Source: Prauserella rugosa (GTDB lineage: Bacteria; Actinomycetota; Actinomycetes; Mycobacteriales; Pseudonocardiaceae). From it: 64,000 nucleotides of DNA. The stretch is taken from the NCBI RefSeq assembly GCF_000719975.1, contig NZ_JOIJ01000008.1, forward strand, positions 1 to 64,000. The letters run 5' to 3'. The first letter of the stretch is position 1, and each line of letters starts with the position of its first letter. The notes under the pieces are model-generated. The model was not told the DNA's origin and made no database searches. It saw only the letters and a program-made list of their open reading frames with translations. The position numbers and the translations under genes were made by a program. Positions 36,037-45,893 of the stretch are shown one piece after another.

Positions 36037-37431
36037 ATGCGAAGGACGCGATGGCGCCGCTGGGGCGCGCTCGCGGCGGGGGCTGCCGTGGTGGTTGCGG
36101 GTGTGGTGACCCCCTCCGCAGCCGCGCAGGACGAGATTCCGGGCGTCGACGAGGTCGTCCACAGCGACAACATGCGGCAGCTGGCCAACGTGCCGAAGCA
36201 GCCGCCGTTCGACAACGAGGACGCGTACGGCACCGACATCGCGTTCACCGGGGACAACGCCATCGTCGGCAACTACAACGGCTTCACGATCTACGACATC
36301 AGCAAGCCGAAGAAGCCGCGCATCGTCAGTCAGGTGTCCTGCCCGGGCGGGCAGAACGACGTGTCGGTGCACGGCGACCTGCTGTTCATGTCGACGGACT
36401 ACCCGCGGACGAACGACTCGTGCACCAGCGAGCCCGCGGAGGGTTCCGACCCGAACGCGTGGGAGGGCATCCAGGTCTTCGACATCAGCGACGTCACGGC
36501 GCCGGAGTACGTGGCGGCCGTGCGCACCGACTGCGGGTCGCACACCCACACGATGCTGCCCGACGGTGACTCGGTGAAGGTGTACGTCTCGTCGTACGGC
36601 CCTGCCCCGGACCTGCCGCACTGCCAGCCGCCGCACGACAAGATCTCGATCGTCGACGTGCCGGTCGACTCGCCGGAGGACGCGAAGGTCATCGCCACGC
36701 CCGTCGTGTTCCCCGACGGCGGCAACCCCGGTGGGGAGAACCCGGACGGCACCGAGCGTTCCGAGACGACCGGCTGCCACGACCTGACGGCGTTCCCGGA
36801 GAAGAACATCATGGCCGGCGCCTGCATGGGTGACGGCGTGCTGTTCGACCTCTCCGACCCCGCCGATCCGAAGGTGACCGAGCGGGTGCAGGACAACGAG
36901 AACTTCGCGTTCTGGCACTCGGCCACGTTCAACAACGACGGCACCAAGGTCGTGTTCACCGACGAGCTCGGTGGTGGCGGCCTGGCCACGTGCAACGACA
37001 AGTTCGGTCCCGAGCGTGGTGCCAACGGTATCTACGACCTCGGCGAGGACGGCTCGCTCGAGTTCCGCAGCTACTACAAGATCCCGCGCAACCAGGCCGA
37101 TACCGAGAACTGCGTGGCGCACAACGGATCGCTGATCCCGGTCAAGGGCCGCGACATCATGGTGCAGGCCTGGTACCAGGGCGGAGTGTCGGTGTGGGAC
37201 TTCACCGACGCCGCCAACCCGGAGGAGATCGGCTTCTTCGAACGCGGTCCGCTGTCGGAGGAGGAGAACATCACGGGAGGTGCGTGGTCCGCGTACTACT
37301 ACAACGGCCACATCTACTCGTCCGACATCCAGAAGGGCCTCGACGTGCTCGAGGTCAAGGACCCGCGTACGGCACCGGCCAAGTCGGTGAGGTTCGACGA
37401 GTTCAACCCGCAGACCCAGCCGACCTACTGA
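36037..37431 (+). CDS. Secreted LVIVD-repeat beta-propeller protein
   Basis: 464 aa. Signal peptide (about 1-30, RRWGALAAGAAVVVAGVV, ending SAAA). The mature part has LVIVD-type blades (FTIYDISKPKKPRIVSQV, IQVFDISDVTAPEYVAAV, VLFDLSDPADPKVTERV, VSVWDFTDAANPEEIGFF), which form a beta-propeller. Conserved Cys and His (GCHDLTAFPEKN, HSATFNNDG) may bind metal. GGGGAAGGAG lies just before the ATG at 36037. The reaction is unknown. It is divergent from the DUF305 lipoprotein gene, so a common exported function is likely. Confidence 0.85.
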   Translation: MRRTRWRRWGALAAGAAVVVAGVVTPSAAAQDEIPGVDEVVHSDNMRQLANVPKQPPFDNEDAYGTDIAFTGDNAIVGNYNGFTIYDISKPKKPRIVSQVSCPGGQNDVSVHGDLLFMSTDYPRTNDSCTSEPAEGSDPNAWEGIQVFDISDVTAPEYVAAVRTDCGSHTHTMLPDGDSVKVYVSSYGPAPDLPHCQPPHDKISIVDVPVDSPEDAKVIATPVVFPDGGNPGGENPDGTERSETTGCHDLTAFPEKNIMAGACMGDGVLFDLSDPADPKVTERVQDNENFAFWHSATFNNDGTKVVFTDELGGGGLATCNDKFGPERGANGIYDLGEDGSLEFRSYYKIPRNQADTENCVAHNGSLIPVKGRDIMVQAWYQGGVSVWDFTDAANPEEIGFFERGPLSEEENITGGAWSAYYYNGHIYSSDIQKGLDVLEVKDPRTAPAKSVRFDEFNPQTQPTY

Positions 37432-37468
37432 TCGGGTCTTCGAGGGGCGCTCGACAGCGCTGAACACG

Positions 37469-37508
37469 GACAAGGGCGCTGTGGTCACGTGACCACAGCG
37501 CCCTTGTC
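37469..37508. terminator. Perfect 40-bp palindrome, bidirectional terminator
   Basis: GACAAGGGCGCTGTGGTCAC (37469-37488) is followed without a gap by its exact reverse complement (37489-37508). It lies between the convergent LVIVD and globin genes and would form the same hairpin in both transcripts. Confidence 0.88.
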
Positions 37509-37536
37509 GTACGTCCTTGCCCGTGTTCGAGCAGGC

Positions 37537-37950
37537 TCAGACCCAGCTGTTCATCATCGACTGGGCCGCCATCTCGAGGTAGTCCCACAGCTGGGTGCGG
37601 TACGGCTCGGCGATGCCGCTCTCGTCCACCGCGATCTGCATCGCCCGCAGCCACGCGTCCCGCTCGATCGGGCCGATCTTGTAGGGAGCGTGCCGCATCC
37701 GCAGGCGGGGATGGCCGCGTTGATCGGAGTAGGTGTGCGGGCCGCCCCAGTACTGCATGAGGAACAGCCGCAGCCGGTCCTCGGCAGGGCCCAGATCCTC
37801 CTCCGGGTACAACGGCCGCAGGACCTCGTCCTCGGCGACCTCCGCGTAGAAGCGGGCGACCAGCTTGCGGAAGGTCTCCTCGCCGCCGACCGCGCTGTAG
37901 AACGTGTGCGGGTCGACGGGCTCGCCGCCCGTCTCCGACACCTGAGACAT
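37537..37950 (-). CDS. glbO: Truncated hemoglobin, group II (GlbO-like)
   Basis: 137 aa. TrHbII pattern: [19 protein letters not shown] at the N-terminus, [19 protein letters not shown], then [19 protein letters not shown] with the proximal His in [11 protein letters not shown] and a C-terminal Trp-rich helix. Such globins bind O2 and handle reactive oxygen or nitrogen species in the cytoplasm. Convergent with the LVIVD gene across the perfect palindrome; 104 bp separate it from the MscS gene on the same strand. Confidence 0.92.
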   Translation of the reverse strand: MSQVSETGGEPVDPHTFYSAVGGEETFRKLVARFYAEVAEDEVLRPLYPEEDLGPAEDRLRLFLMQYWGGPHTYSDQRGHPRLRMRHAPYKIGPIERDAWLRAMQIAVDESGIAEPYRTQLWDYLEMAAQSMMNSWV

Positions 37951-38054
37951 CTCCGGTCACCTTTCCGACTCGGACCATGGCGTGTGCACCGCCGCGGCCC
38001 TGGTCCATTGTGCCCGCCCGCGTCGTCCCGCGAGGTCGGCGGGCGCGGTTTCGA

Positions 38055-39032
38055 CTATGCGTTGTTGCCGGGGAACAGACGCTTGAGCGGTGGCTGGAAT
38101 CCGGCGCGTTCGAACGCGGCCATGGCGTCGGCCCGCAGCGCCCGTTGCACCGCCCACTGCCTGCCCGGGCGGACCTTCACGGTCAGGCGCAGGTGCACCG
38201 CTTCCGGGGTCACGCTCTCGACGCCGAGGACCGACGGCGGTTCGAGGATGTCGGCGGCCAGGTCCTCGCGTTCGGCGGAGTCGGCGACCACTTCGCTCAG
38301 CAGTGCGGTGGCGCGTGTGAGGTCCGCGTCGTAGGACACCGGGATGTCGACGACACCGACCGCGAAACCCTGACTGAAGTTGCCGACGCGCAGCACCTCG
38401 CCGTTGCGGACGTACCAGACGGTGCCGTTGAGGTCGCGCAGCGTGGTGATGCGCAGTCCGACGGCCTCGACCGTGCCGGTCGCCTCGCCGACGTCGACGA
38501 CGTCGCCCACGCCGTACTGGTCCTCCAACATCATGAAGATGCCGGACAGGAAGTCGCGGACGAGGTTCTGCGCACCGAAACCGACCGCGACACCGACGAT
38601 GCCGGCCGAGGCGATGATCGGCGCCAGGTTGATGCCGAGCTCGCCGAGGATCAGCACGACCGCGATCGAGTAGACGACCACGGTGGTGATCGACTTCAGC
38701 ACCGATCCGATCGTCTTGGCCCGCTGCCTGCGGCGTTCGATCACCGCGGGCCCGACGAGCTCGGGTGCCTTCTCCCGCAGCGGTTTGAGCAGTGCCGGGG
38801 TCTTCTTCGTGTCCCCGTCCTCGGGGGCGCGGGTCGTCCGGTCGATCAGCTTCCGGATGGCGAGGCGGACGAAGAACGCCACGACGGCGATCAACAGGAT
38901 GGTGAGTGGCTTGGCGATCAGCCAGTTCGCCGAACCGGCGAGCCATTCGTTCCCCGTGAGCTGCCAGATCTGCTGGCACCAGGTGCCTTCCTCCTGAATA
39001 CAGGACGGTGGCTCGCTGAGCAGCTGGTTCAC
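38055..39032 (-). CDS. Small-conductance mechanosensitive channel, MscS family
   Basis: 325 aa. Three hydrophobic helices (ILLIAVVAFFVRLAIRK, TVVVYSIAVVLILGELGI, and the pore helix ASAGIVGVAVGFGAQNLVRD) precede the MscS beta domain (YGVGDVVDVGEATGTVEAVG, RDLNGTVWYVRNGEV). It releases solutes on hypo-osmotic shock. GTG at 39032 follows AAAGGAG with an 11-nt spacer; a start at 39155 would add 41 unlikely residues. The 200-bp gap to the HNH gene holds no obvious feature. Confidence 0.9.
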   Translation of the reverse strand: MNQLLSEPPSCIQEEGTWCQQIWQLTGNEWLAGSANWLIAKPLTILLIAVVAFFVRLAIRKLIDRTTRAPEDGDTKKTPALLKPLREKAPELVGPAVIERRRQRAKTIGSVLKSITTVVVYSIAVVLILGELGINLAPIIASAGIVGVAVGFGAQNLVRDFLSGIFMMLEDQYGVGDVVDVGEATGTVEAVGLRITTLRDLNGTVWYVRNGEVLRVGNFSQGFAVGVVDIPVSYDADLTRATALLSEVVADSAEREDLAADILEPPSVLGVESVTPEAVHLRLTVKVRPGRQWAVQRALRADAMAAFERAGFQPPLKRLFPGNNA

Positions 39033-39232
39033 TTGGCGAACGACTCCTTTCGTGATCGCGACCCGAGAGTGTGACGCCGCCCACTTAGCCGGCCCGGTCG
39101 CGGCGCCGGTAAGGCATGTTGACCACGTCGTGTTCCACAGCCACGGTACTGGCAATCGACACGTGCGCTAACACACGTGCGTTTCCGGGCCGATGTGTGG
39201 TCGACTAGGGCAGCACCGGTGGAGGTGGTCGC

Positions 39233-39967
39233 GTGCCAGACCGACAACCGAGCCCTCACGGCGCTCGTACCCGGCAGCCGGCCGGGTCGGCGTCGGAGGT
39301 GATGCTGTGTGCGCCGGGATCCGGCGCGAACCGCGGTGGAACGGCCCTCAACGGGCCGCAGCCGACCGGACCGCCACGCAGCGGTCGGGTCACGCGGTCA
39401 CACGGCCCGTGGCGTTCCCGCGAGGCCGGCTCCGGTTCGTCGGGCCCTGGATGGGGCAAACGACGCGTGCTGTTGCTCAACGCGACGTTCGAGCCCCTCA
39501 CCGCGCTGCCCCTGCGCCGCGCGATCGTGCTGCTCGTCTGCGGCAAGGCGGAGGTCGTGCACGAGGACCCGTCCGGGCTCACCCTGCACGCCGCGACCAT
39601 GACGGTCGACGTGCCGTCGGTGATCAGGCTGAGCACGTACGTCCGCGTACCTTATCGCGCGCAGGTTCCGTTGACGCGAGCCGGGTTGATGCACCGTGAC
39701 CGGTTCCGGTGCGCCTACTGCGGAGGGCGTGCCGAGACGATCGACCACGTGCTTCCCCGCAGTCGGGGCGGCGAGCATTCCTGGGAGAACTGCGTCGCCT
39801 GCTGCGCGAAGTGCAACCACCGCAAGGCCGACAAGCTCCTGTCGGAGATCGGGTGGTCGCTGCGGATCGTTCCGCGTGCCCCGCACGGACCGCACTGGCG
39901 GTTGCTGGCGCACGCGAAGGAGACCGACCCACTGTGGAACCGGTACCTGGGAGCGCCCGCCGCCTGA
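39233..39967 (+). CDS. HNH endonuclease
   Basis: 244 aa. The core begins RRVLLLNATFEPL near residue 76 and includes the zinc-finger HNH domain: FRCAYCGG, ETIDHVLPRSRGG, then WENCVACCAKCNHRKAD with CxxC pairs and the H-N-H residues. Nuclease or nicking activity is expected; the biological target is unknown. The GTG at 39233 has GGAGGTGG upstream, but the first 70 residues are low-complexity; a start closer to the core cannot be excluded. Convergent with the repeat-protein gene. Confidence 0.85.
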   Translation: MPDRQPSPHGARTRQPAGSASEVMLCAPGSGANRGGTALNGPQPTGPPRSGRVTRSHGPWRSREAGSGSSGPGWGKRRVLLLNATFEPLTALPLRRAIVLLVCGKAEVVHEDPSGLTLHAATMTVDVPSVIRLSTYVRVPYRAQVPLTRAGLMHRDRFRCAYCGGRAETIDHVLPRSRGGEHSWENCVACCAKCNHRKADKLLSEIGWSLRIVPRAPHGPHWRLLAHAKETDPLWNRYLGAPAA

Positions 39968-40029
39968 CGGCGATCCGCCCACGGGAAGGTCGGCCGAGAT
40001 CTCACGGGGAACCCGGCCGTTCCACGCAC

Positions 40030-40082
40030 ACCGGCCCGCATCCGCGTGGACGCTGTGAGCGTCCACGCGGATGCGGGCCGGT
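40030..40082. terminator. Hairpin with 25-bp perfect arms
   Basis: The arms 40030-40054 and 40058-40082 (ACCGGCCCGCATCCGCGTGG at the left end) are perfectly complementary around a GTG loop. It lies between the convergent HNH and GTRVTx-repeat genes and should terminate both. Confidence 0.85.
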
Positions 40083-40128
40083 TGTCGCTCGGTGCCGTTG
40101 TCGCTCGGTGGCGTCGACCCGGTGGGCG

Positions 40129-40512
40129 TCAGGCGGTGACGCGGGTACCGCGGGTGACGCGCGTACCCATGGTCACGCGCGTGCCGCGGGTGACCCGGGT
40201 GCCGCGCGTGACTCGCGTACCCATGGTCACGCGGGTACCTGCCGTGACCCGGGTGCCACGGGTGACGCGAGTCCCCATGGTGACGCGGGTGCCGGACGTG
40301 ACTCGCGTTCCGCGGGTGACACGGGTGCCCATCGTGACACGCGTGCCGCGGGTGACCCGTGTACCGCGGGTGACGCGCGTACCCATGGTCACCCGGGTGC
40401 CGCAGGTGACGCGAGTACCGCGCGTGACACGTGTTCCGAGCTCGGCGGGGCGGGCGATGTCGAACGTGGTGGCGTTGTTGCTCGTCTCGGCGGGGCTCAG
40501 CACGTGAAGCAT
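40129..40512 (-). CDS. GTRVTx hexapeptide-repeat protein with 25-residue leader
   Basis: 127 aa. Residues 1-25 (MLHVLSPAETSNNATTFDIA then RPAEL) are non-repetitive. Residues 26-127 are exactly 17 copies of GTRVTx. The sixth residue follows a period of three: R, variable, M. In order it reads RCM, RRM, RSM, RAM, RRM, RA. GTRVT is invariant in all 17 copies although third codon bases vary widely. AGGAGG lies 6 nt before the ATG, and a TTGTAA-17-TACGTT promoter lies about 75 nt upstream, so expression from this strand is well supported. About 26 Arg against 3 acidic residues; one Cys; no Trp or Tyr. No signal peptide or membrane helix. It is a single-gene unit with no modification enzyme beside it. 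I do not recognise the family; a multicore peptide precursor, a beta-solenoid or a nucleic-acid-binding protein are all possible. Confidence 0.8.
   Translation of the reverse strand: MLHVLSPAETSNNATTFDIARPAELGTRVTRGTRVTCGTRVTMGTRVTRGTRVTRGTRVTMGTRVTRGTRVTSGTRVTMGTRVTRGTRVTAGTRVTMGTRVTRGTRVTRGTRVTMGTRVTRGTRVTA
40132..40437 (-). repeat. 17 x 18-bp coding repeat (54-bp super-repeat)
   Basis: 306 bp made of seventeen 18-bp units encoding GTRVTx. With the R-variable-M order, the true period is 54 bp (five full copies and two thirds of a sixth). The units diverge mostly at third codon positions. There are no unique spacers, so it is not a CRISPR array. Confidence 0.95.
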
Positions 40513-40571
40513 GTGGTCCTCCTGTAACCGGCGGAAAGTCAGCGGGAATGAAAGCTCGGGGCACAAGAACC

Positions 40572-40613
40572 CGTACGTGTGAAAAACGTACGAGCCCGGT
40601 GGGAGGGTTACAA
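40572..40613 (-). promoter_or_regulatory. Promoter of the GTRVTx gene with inverted repeat over the -10
   Basis: On the minus strand TTGTAA (40613-40608), a 17-nt spacer and TACGTT (40590-40585) form a good sigma-70-type promoter; the 5' leader would be about 65 nt. CGTACGT-GTGAAAA-ACGTACG (40572-40592) is a perfect inverted repeat covering the -10, a candidate operator. The rest of the 280-bp gap to 40793 holds no other gene. Confidence 0.6.
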
Positions 40614-40792
40614 GGACGACGCGACGGGTGAGTCCGGGTGTACGTCGAGCTGCAACCGTCTGCGAACACGCCTTCGGCCGGGCGTGCCATCCGCGGTCCG
40701 TCAAGCGGCGGACGGCGGTTGAAATGCGACGAGCGGTGATGGAATAGGCGGCAGGTGACACCGGTACGGGGTAGGTCGGATACCCTGCGGCC

Positions 40793-41014
40793 GTGAGCAT
40801 CCTCGAGACGATCCTGGTCTTCGCGGGGATCCCGCTCGCCATCTGCGGCGTTTTCACCGTGGTGACCCTGCGTTCTTCCTTCGCAGGCCGGCCACGGTAT
40901 CGCCCGGGGCAGGAGTGGGAACACCCGGCGATGTGGTGGAGTGCCAACCCGGTCAGCGCCGGTGCGTCCGGCCGGCCTTCGACGGACCGAGGAGGTGCCC
41001 GTGGCAACTGGTGA
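40793..41014 (+). CDS. Small membrane protein
   Basis: 73 aa from a GTG. One N-terminal membrane helix (ILETILVFAGIPLAICGVFT), then a basic hydrophilic tail with RPRYRPGQEWEHPAMWWSAN. TACCCT at 40781-40786 lies 6 nt before the GTG, consistent with a leaderless start. It overlaps the DUF5130 gene by 14 nt, so the two are co-expressed. No function recognised. Confidence 0.75.
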   Translation: MSILETILVFAGIPLAICGVFTVVTLRSSFAGRPRYRPGQEWEHPAMWWSANPVSAGASGRPSTDRGGARGNW

Positions 41015-41498
41015 ACTGGTCCACGACGATCACGCCGAGACCGTCGACCCGGCCGACCTGCCCTGGGGCGCGGCGGTTACGGAAAGCGGCCGCATCTCGC
41101 GGGCCCAGGAGTACGTACCCGCTGCTCCGAAAGGCCCATTCACGACGCAGCAGCTGAGCCGGATCGACGAGGCGCTGGCCCTGTCGAGCCGGGAGACCGG
41201 CATCGAGTTCAGCATCTACCTCGGCCCGCTCGGTGAGGACAGCCGCGCCGGTGCCGAAGGTCTGCACGACAAGCTCGGTGAGCACGGCGACGACACCGTG
41301 CTGATCGCCGTGTCGCCGGGGGAACGGGTCGTGGAGATCGTGACCGGCGCGAACGCGACGCAGCGGGTTCCCGACCGTGCCGCGAAACTCGCCGTGATGA
41401 GCATGGCCGCCTCGTTCAAGGAAGGCGACCTCACCGGCGGTCTGGTCGGTGGTCTGCGCATGTTGGCCGATCAGGCAGGCACCGCTCCCACACACTGA
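41001..41498 (+). CDS. DUF5130 (TPM-like) family protein
   Basis: 165 aa. The GTG at 41001 has GAGGAGG just upstream. Core: [57 protein letters not shown], resembling the TPM-domain proteins of actinobacteria. No signal, soluble. Overlap with the small membrane protein suggests a membrane-associated pair. Function unknown. Confidence 0.78.
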   Translation: MATGELVHDDHAETVDPADLPWGAAVTESGRISRAQEYVPAAPKGPFTTQQLSRIDEALALSSRETGIEFSIYLGPLGEDSRAGAEGLHDKLGEHGDDTVLIAVSPGERVVEIVTGANATQRVPDRAAKLAVMSMAASFKEGDLTGGLVGGLRMLADQAGTAPTH

Positions 41499-41516
41499 CC
41501 GTCCAGCGCGGTTCGG

Positions 41517-41566
41517 ATACGAGCGCCCTGGCACCGACGAGCTCGTCGGTGCCAGGGCGCTCGTAT
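41517..41566. terminator. Perfect 50-bp palindrome, bidirectional terminator
   Basis: ATACGAGCGCCCTGGCACCG begins a 25-nt arm (41517-41541) whose exact reverse complement follows directly (41542-41566). It lies between the convergent DUF5130 and aminopeptidase genes. Confidence 0.9.
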
Positions 41567-41580
41567 GTGTGCTGCCGGGC

Positions 41581-44148
<2,568 letters not shown>

Positions 44149-44292
44149 CTCGGTCTTCGGTCGTGGGTGGACATCGGACTGTTTCCCGATCCAATCATGC
44201 GCCGCGCGGCGTGCGCGACGGGGAACAACCGTCGCAGGTGTGGTGTTGGCCGGGATGTATCAGCGAATCGCTCGAGCAAGGAGCCGTGTGTC

Positions 44293-44904
44293 ATGACCGA
44301 GTCCCGCACCCGTGTCGACTTCTACTTCGACCCGGTCTGCCCGTTCGCGTGGATCACCTCGCGCTGGATCCTCGAGGTGGAGAAGCAGCGGGACATCGAT
44401 CTGAACTTCCGGGTCATGAGTCTCGCGGTGCTGAACTCCGGGCGCGATCTGCCCGAGGAGTACGCCGAGTTGATGACCAAGGCGTGGGGGCCGGTGCGGG
44501 TGGCGGTGGCGCTGGCTCAGCAGCAGGGTGAGCAGGTGCTGCGGGACTACTACACCGCGTTCGGCACCCGGTACCACAACCAGGGCAACAAGGACATCGA
44601 TCTGGTGCTGAAGGAGGCCCTGGCGGAGGTGTCGGCGCCCGCCGAGCTGCTCGACGCGGCGACGTCCACCGACTACGACGAGGCGCTGCGCACGAGTCAC
44701 CACGAGGGCATGGACCCGGTCGGGATGGACGTGGGCACGCCGACGCTGCACGTCAACGGCGTCGCCTTCTTCGGTCCGGTGCTGTCGTCGATCCCGCGTG
44801 GCGAGGACGCGGTGAAGATCTTCGACGGCGCGGTCGCGATGGCGAGCTACCCCGACTTCTTCGAGCTCAAGCGCACCCGCACCGGAGAGCTCAACTTCGA
44901 CTGA
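44293..44904 (+). CDS. DsbA-family protein, mycothiol-dependent nitroreductase (Rv2466c)-like
   Basis: 203 aa. Thioredoxin-like start [18 protein letters not shown]; the active site reads CPFA (Cys16, Ala19) instead of the CPWC of Rv2466c, so only the first Cys is present. Helical insertion and [19 protein letters not shown] (cis-Pro region) follow. Family members use mycothiol to reduce disulfides or nitro-compounds; a monothiol site would suit mycothiol-dependent catalysis. AAGGAG lies upstream of the ATG. Divergent from pepN. Confidence 0.85.
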   Translation: MTESRTRVDFYFDPVCPFAWITSRWILEVEKQRDIDLNFRVMSLAVLNSGRDLPEEYAELMTKAWGPVRVAVALAQQQGEQVLRDYYTAFGTRYHNQGNKDIDLVLKEALAEVSAPAELLDAATSTDYDEALRTSHHEGMDPVGMDVGTPTLHVNGVAFFGPVLSSIPRGEDAVKIFDGAVAMASYPDFFELKRTRTGELNFD

Positions 44905-45018
44905 GTCCGCGTGGTCGGGGACGGGTGCAGGACGTCCAGGGCCGACTCGCGTCGCGTCGCGGGCGTCGGGGGTTCAACCTAGGCTCCACGGCACCGGTTC
45001 AGGCGGAAGGTGGCGGCG

Positions 45019-45876
45019 ATGACGGCACGAGTGCTCGACACGCCCGAGGTGGACCTGGCCTACGACATCCACGGCACGTGGCCTCCCGTCGCCAGGCCGC
45101 CGCTGATGATGATCGGCCAGCCGATGGATGCGAGCGGGTTCACCACTCTGGCCGGTCTCATGGCTGAGCGCACCGTGATCACCTACGACCCGCGGGGGCT
45201 CGGGCGCAGCGTGCGCAAGGACGGCAGGGTCGACAACGACCCCCGCATTCAGGCCGTCGACGTGCACACGCTCATCGCTGCGCTCGAGCTGGGCCAGGTC
45301 GACATGTTCGCCAGCAGCGGCGGTGCGGTCTCGGCGTTGGCGCTCGTGGCCGCGTATCCCCGCGATGTCCGCACGCTGGTGGCCCACGAACCTCCGCTGA
45401 TGACGCTGTTGCCCGACGCCGTCGCTGCCGAGCGTGCCCGCGCCGGGGTGCGGGAGGCCTACGAACGCGGCGGCTGGGGCGCCGGCATGGCGGCGTTCAT
45501 CGCCATGACCACGTGGCAGGGCGAGTTCACCGACGCCTACTTCGCCGGTCCGGCCCCGGACCCGGCGACGTTCGGTCTGCCCACAGAGGACGACGGGTCA
45601 CGGGACGACCCGTTGCTGTCAGCACGATCGTGGGCGGTGAGCAGTTTCCAGCCCGACGCCGACGCCCTCAGAACCGCGCCCACGCGAATCGTGATCGGCG
45701 TCGGCGAGGAGTCGGCCGGGATGTTCACCGGCCGGACGTCCGCCGCGGTGGCGGACCTGCTCGGGCTCGAACCGACGGTGTTTCCCGGAGACCACGGCGG
45801 TTTTCTCGGCGGCGAGTTCGGACGGCGCGGTGTCCCGGAGGAGTTCGCTGCCGCGCTGCGCGCCGTGCTCGCCTGA
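45019..45876 (+). CDS. Alpha/beta hydrolase
   Basis: 285 aa. Alpha/beta-hydrolase fold with TYDPRGLGRS after strand 4 and the nucleophile elbow FASSGGAVSAL, where the usual first Gly of G-x-S-x-G is Ala. A late His in FPGDHGGFLGG completes a triad. ATG at 45019 follows GGAAGG by 8 nt. Substrate unknown. Convergent with eutC, only 17 bp apart and with no terminator hairpin seen. Confidence 0.85.
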   Translation: MTARVLDTPEVDLAYDIHGTWPPVARPPLMMIGQPMDASGFTTLAGLMAERTVITYDPRGLGRSVRKDGRVDNDPRIQAVDVHTLIAALELGQVDMFASSGGAVSALALVAAYPRDVRTLVAHEPPLMTLLPDAVAAERARAGVREAYERGGWGAGMAAFIAMTTWQGEFTDAYFAGPAPDPATFGLPTEDDGSRDDPLLSARSWAVSSFQPDADALRTAPTRIVIGVGEESAGMFTGRTSAAVADLLGLEPTVFPGDHGGFLGGEFGRRGVPEEFAAALRAVLA

Positions 45877-45893
45877 GTCCGGAACCGACGCGG

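Noticed and set aside
35863..37488. Long N-terminal extension of the DUF305 gene on the minus strand
   Set aside because: It is antisense to the LVIVD gene and would bury the lipoprotein signal peptide.
40132..40437. CRISPR array
   Set aside because: Units are contiguous 18-bp coding repeats without unique spacers, and no cas genes are near.
40046..40507. Plus-strand VTRVPx repeat protein
   Set aside because: No RBS at its start, it begins inside the terminator hairpin, and one Met becomes Ile in this frame, while the minus frame has promoter, AGGAGG and perfect conservation.
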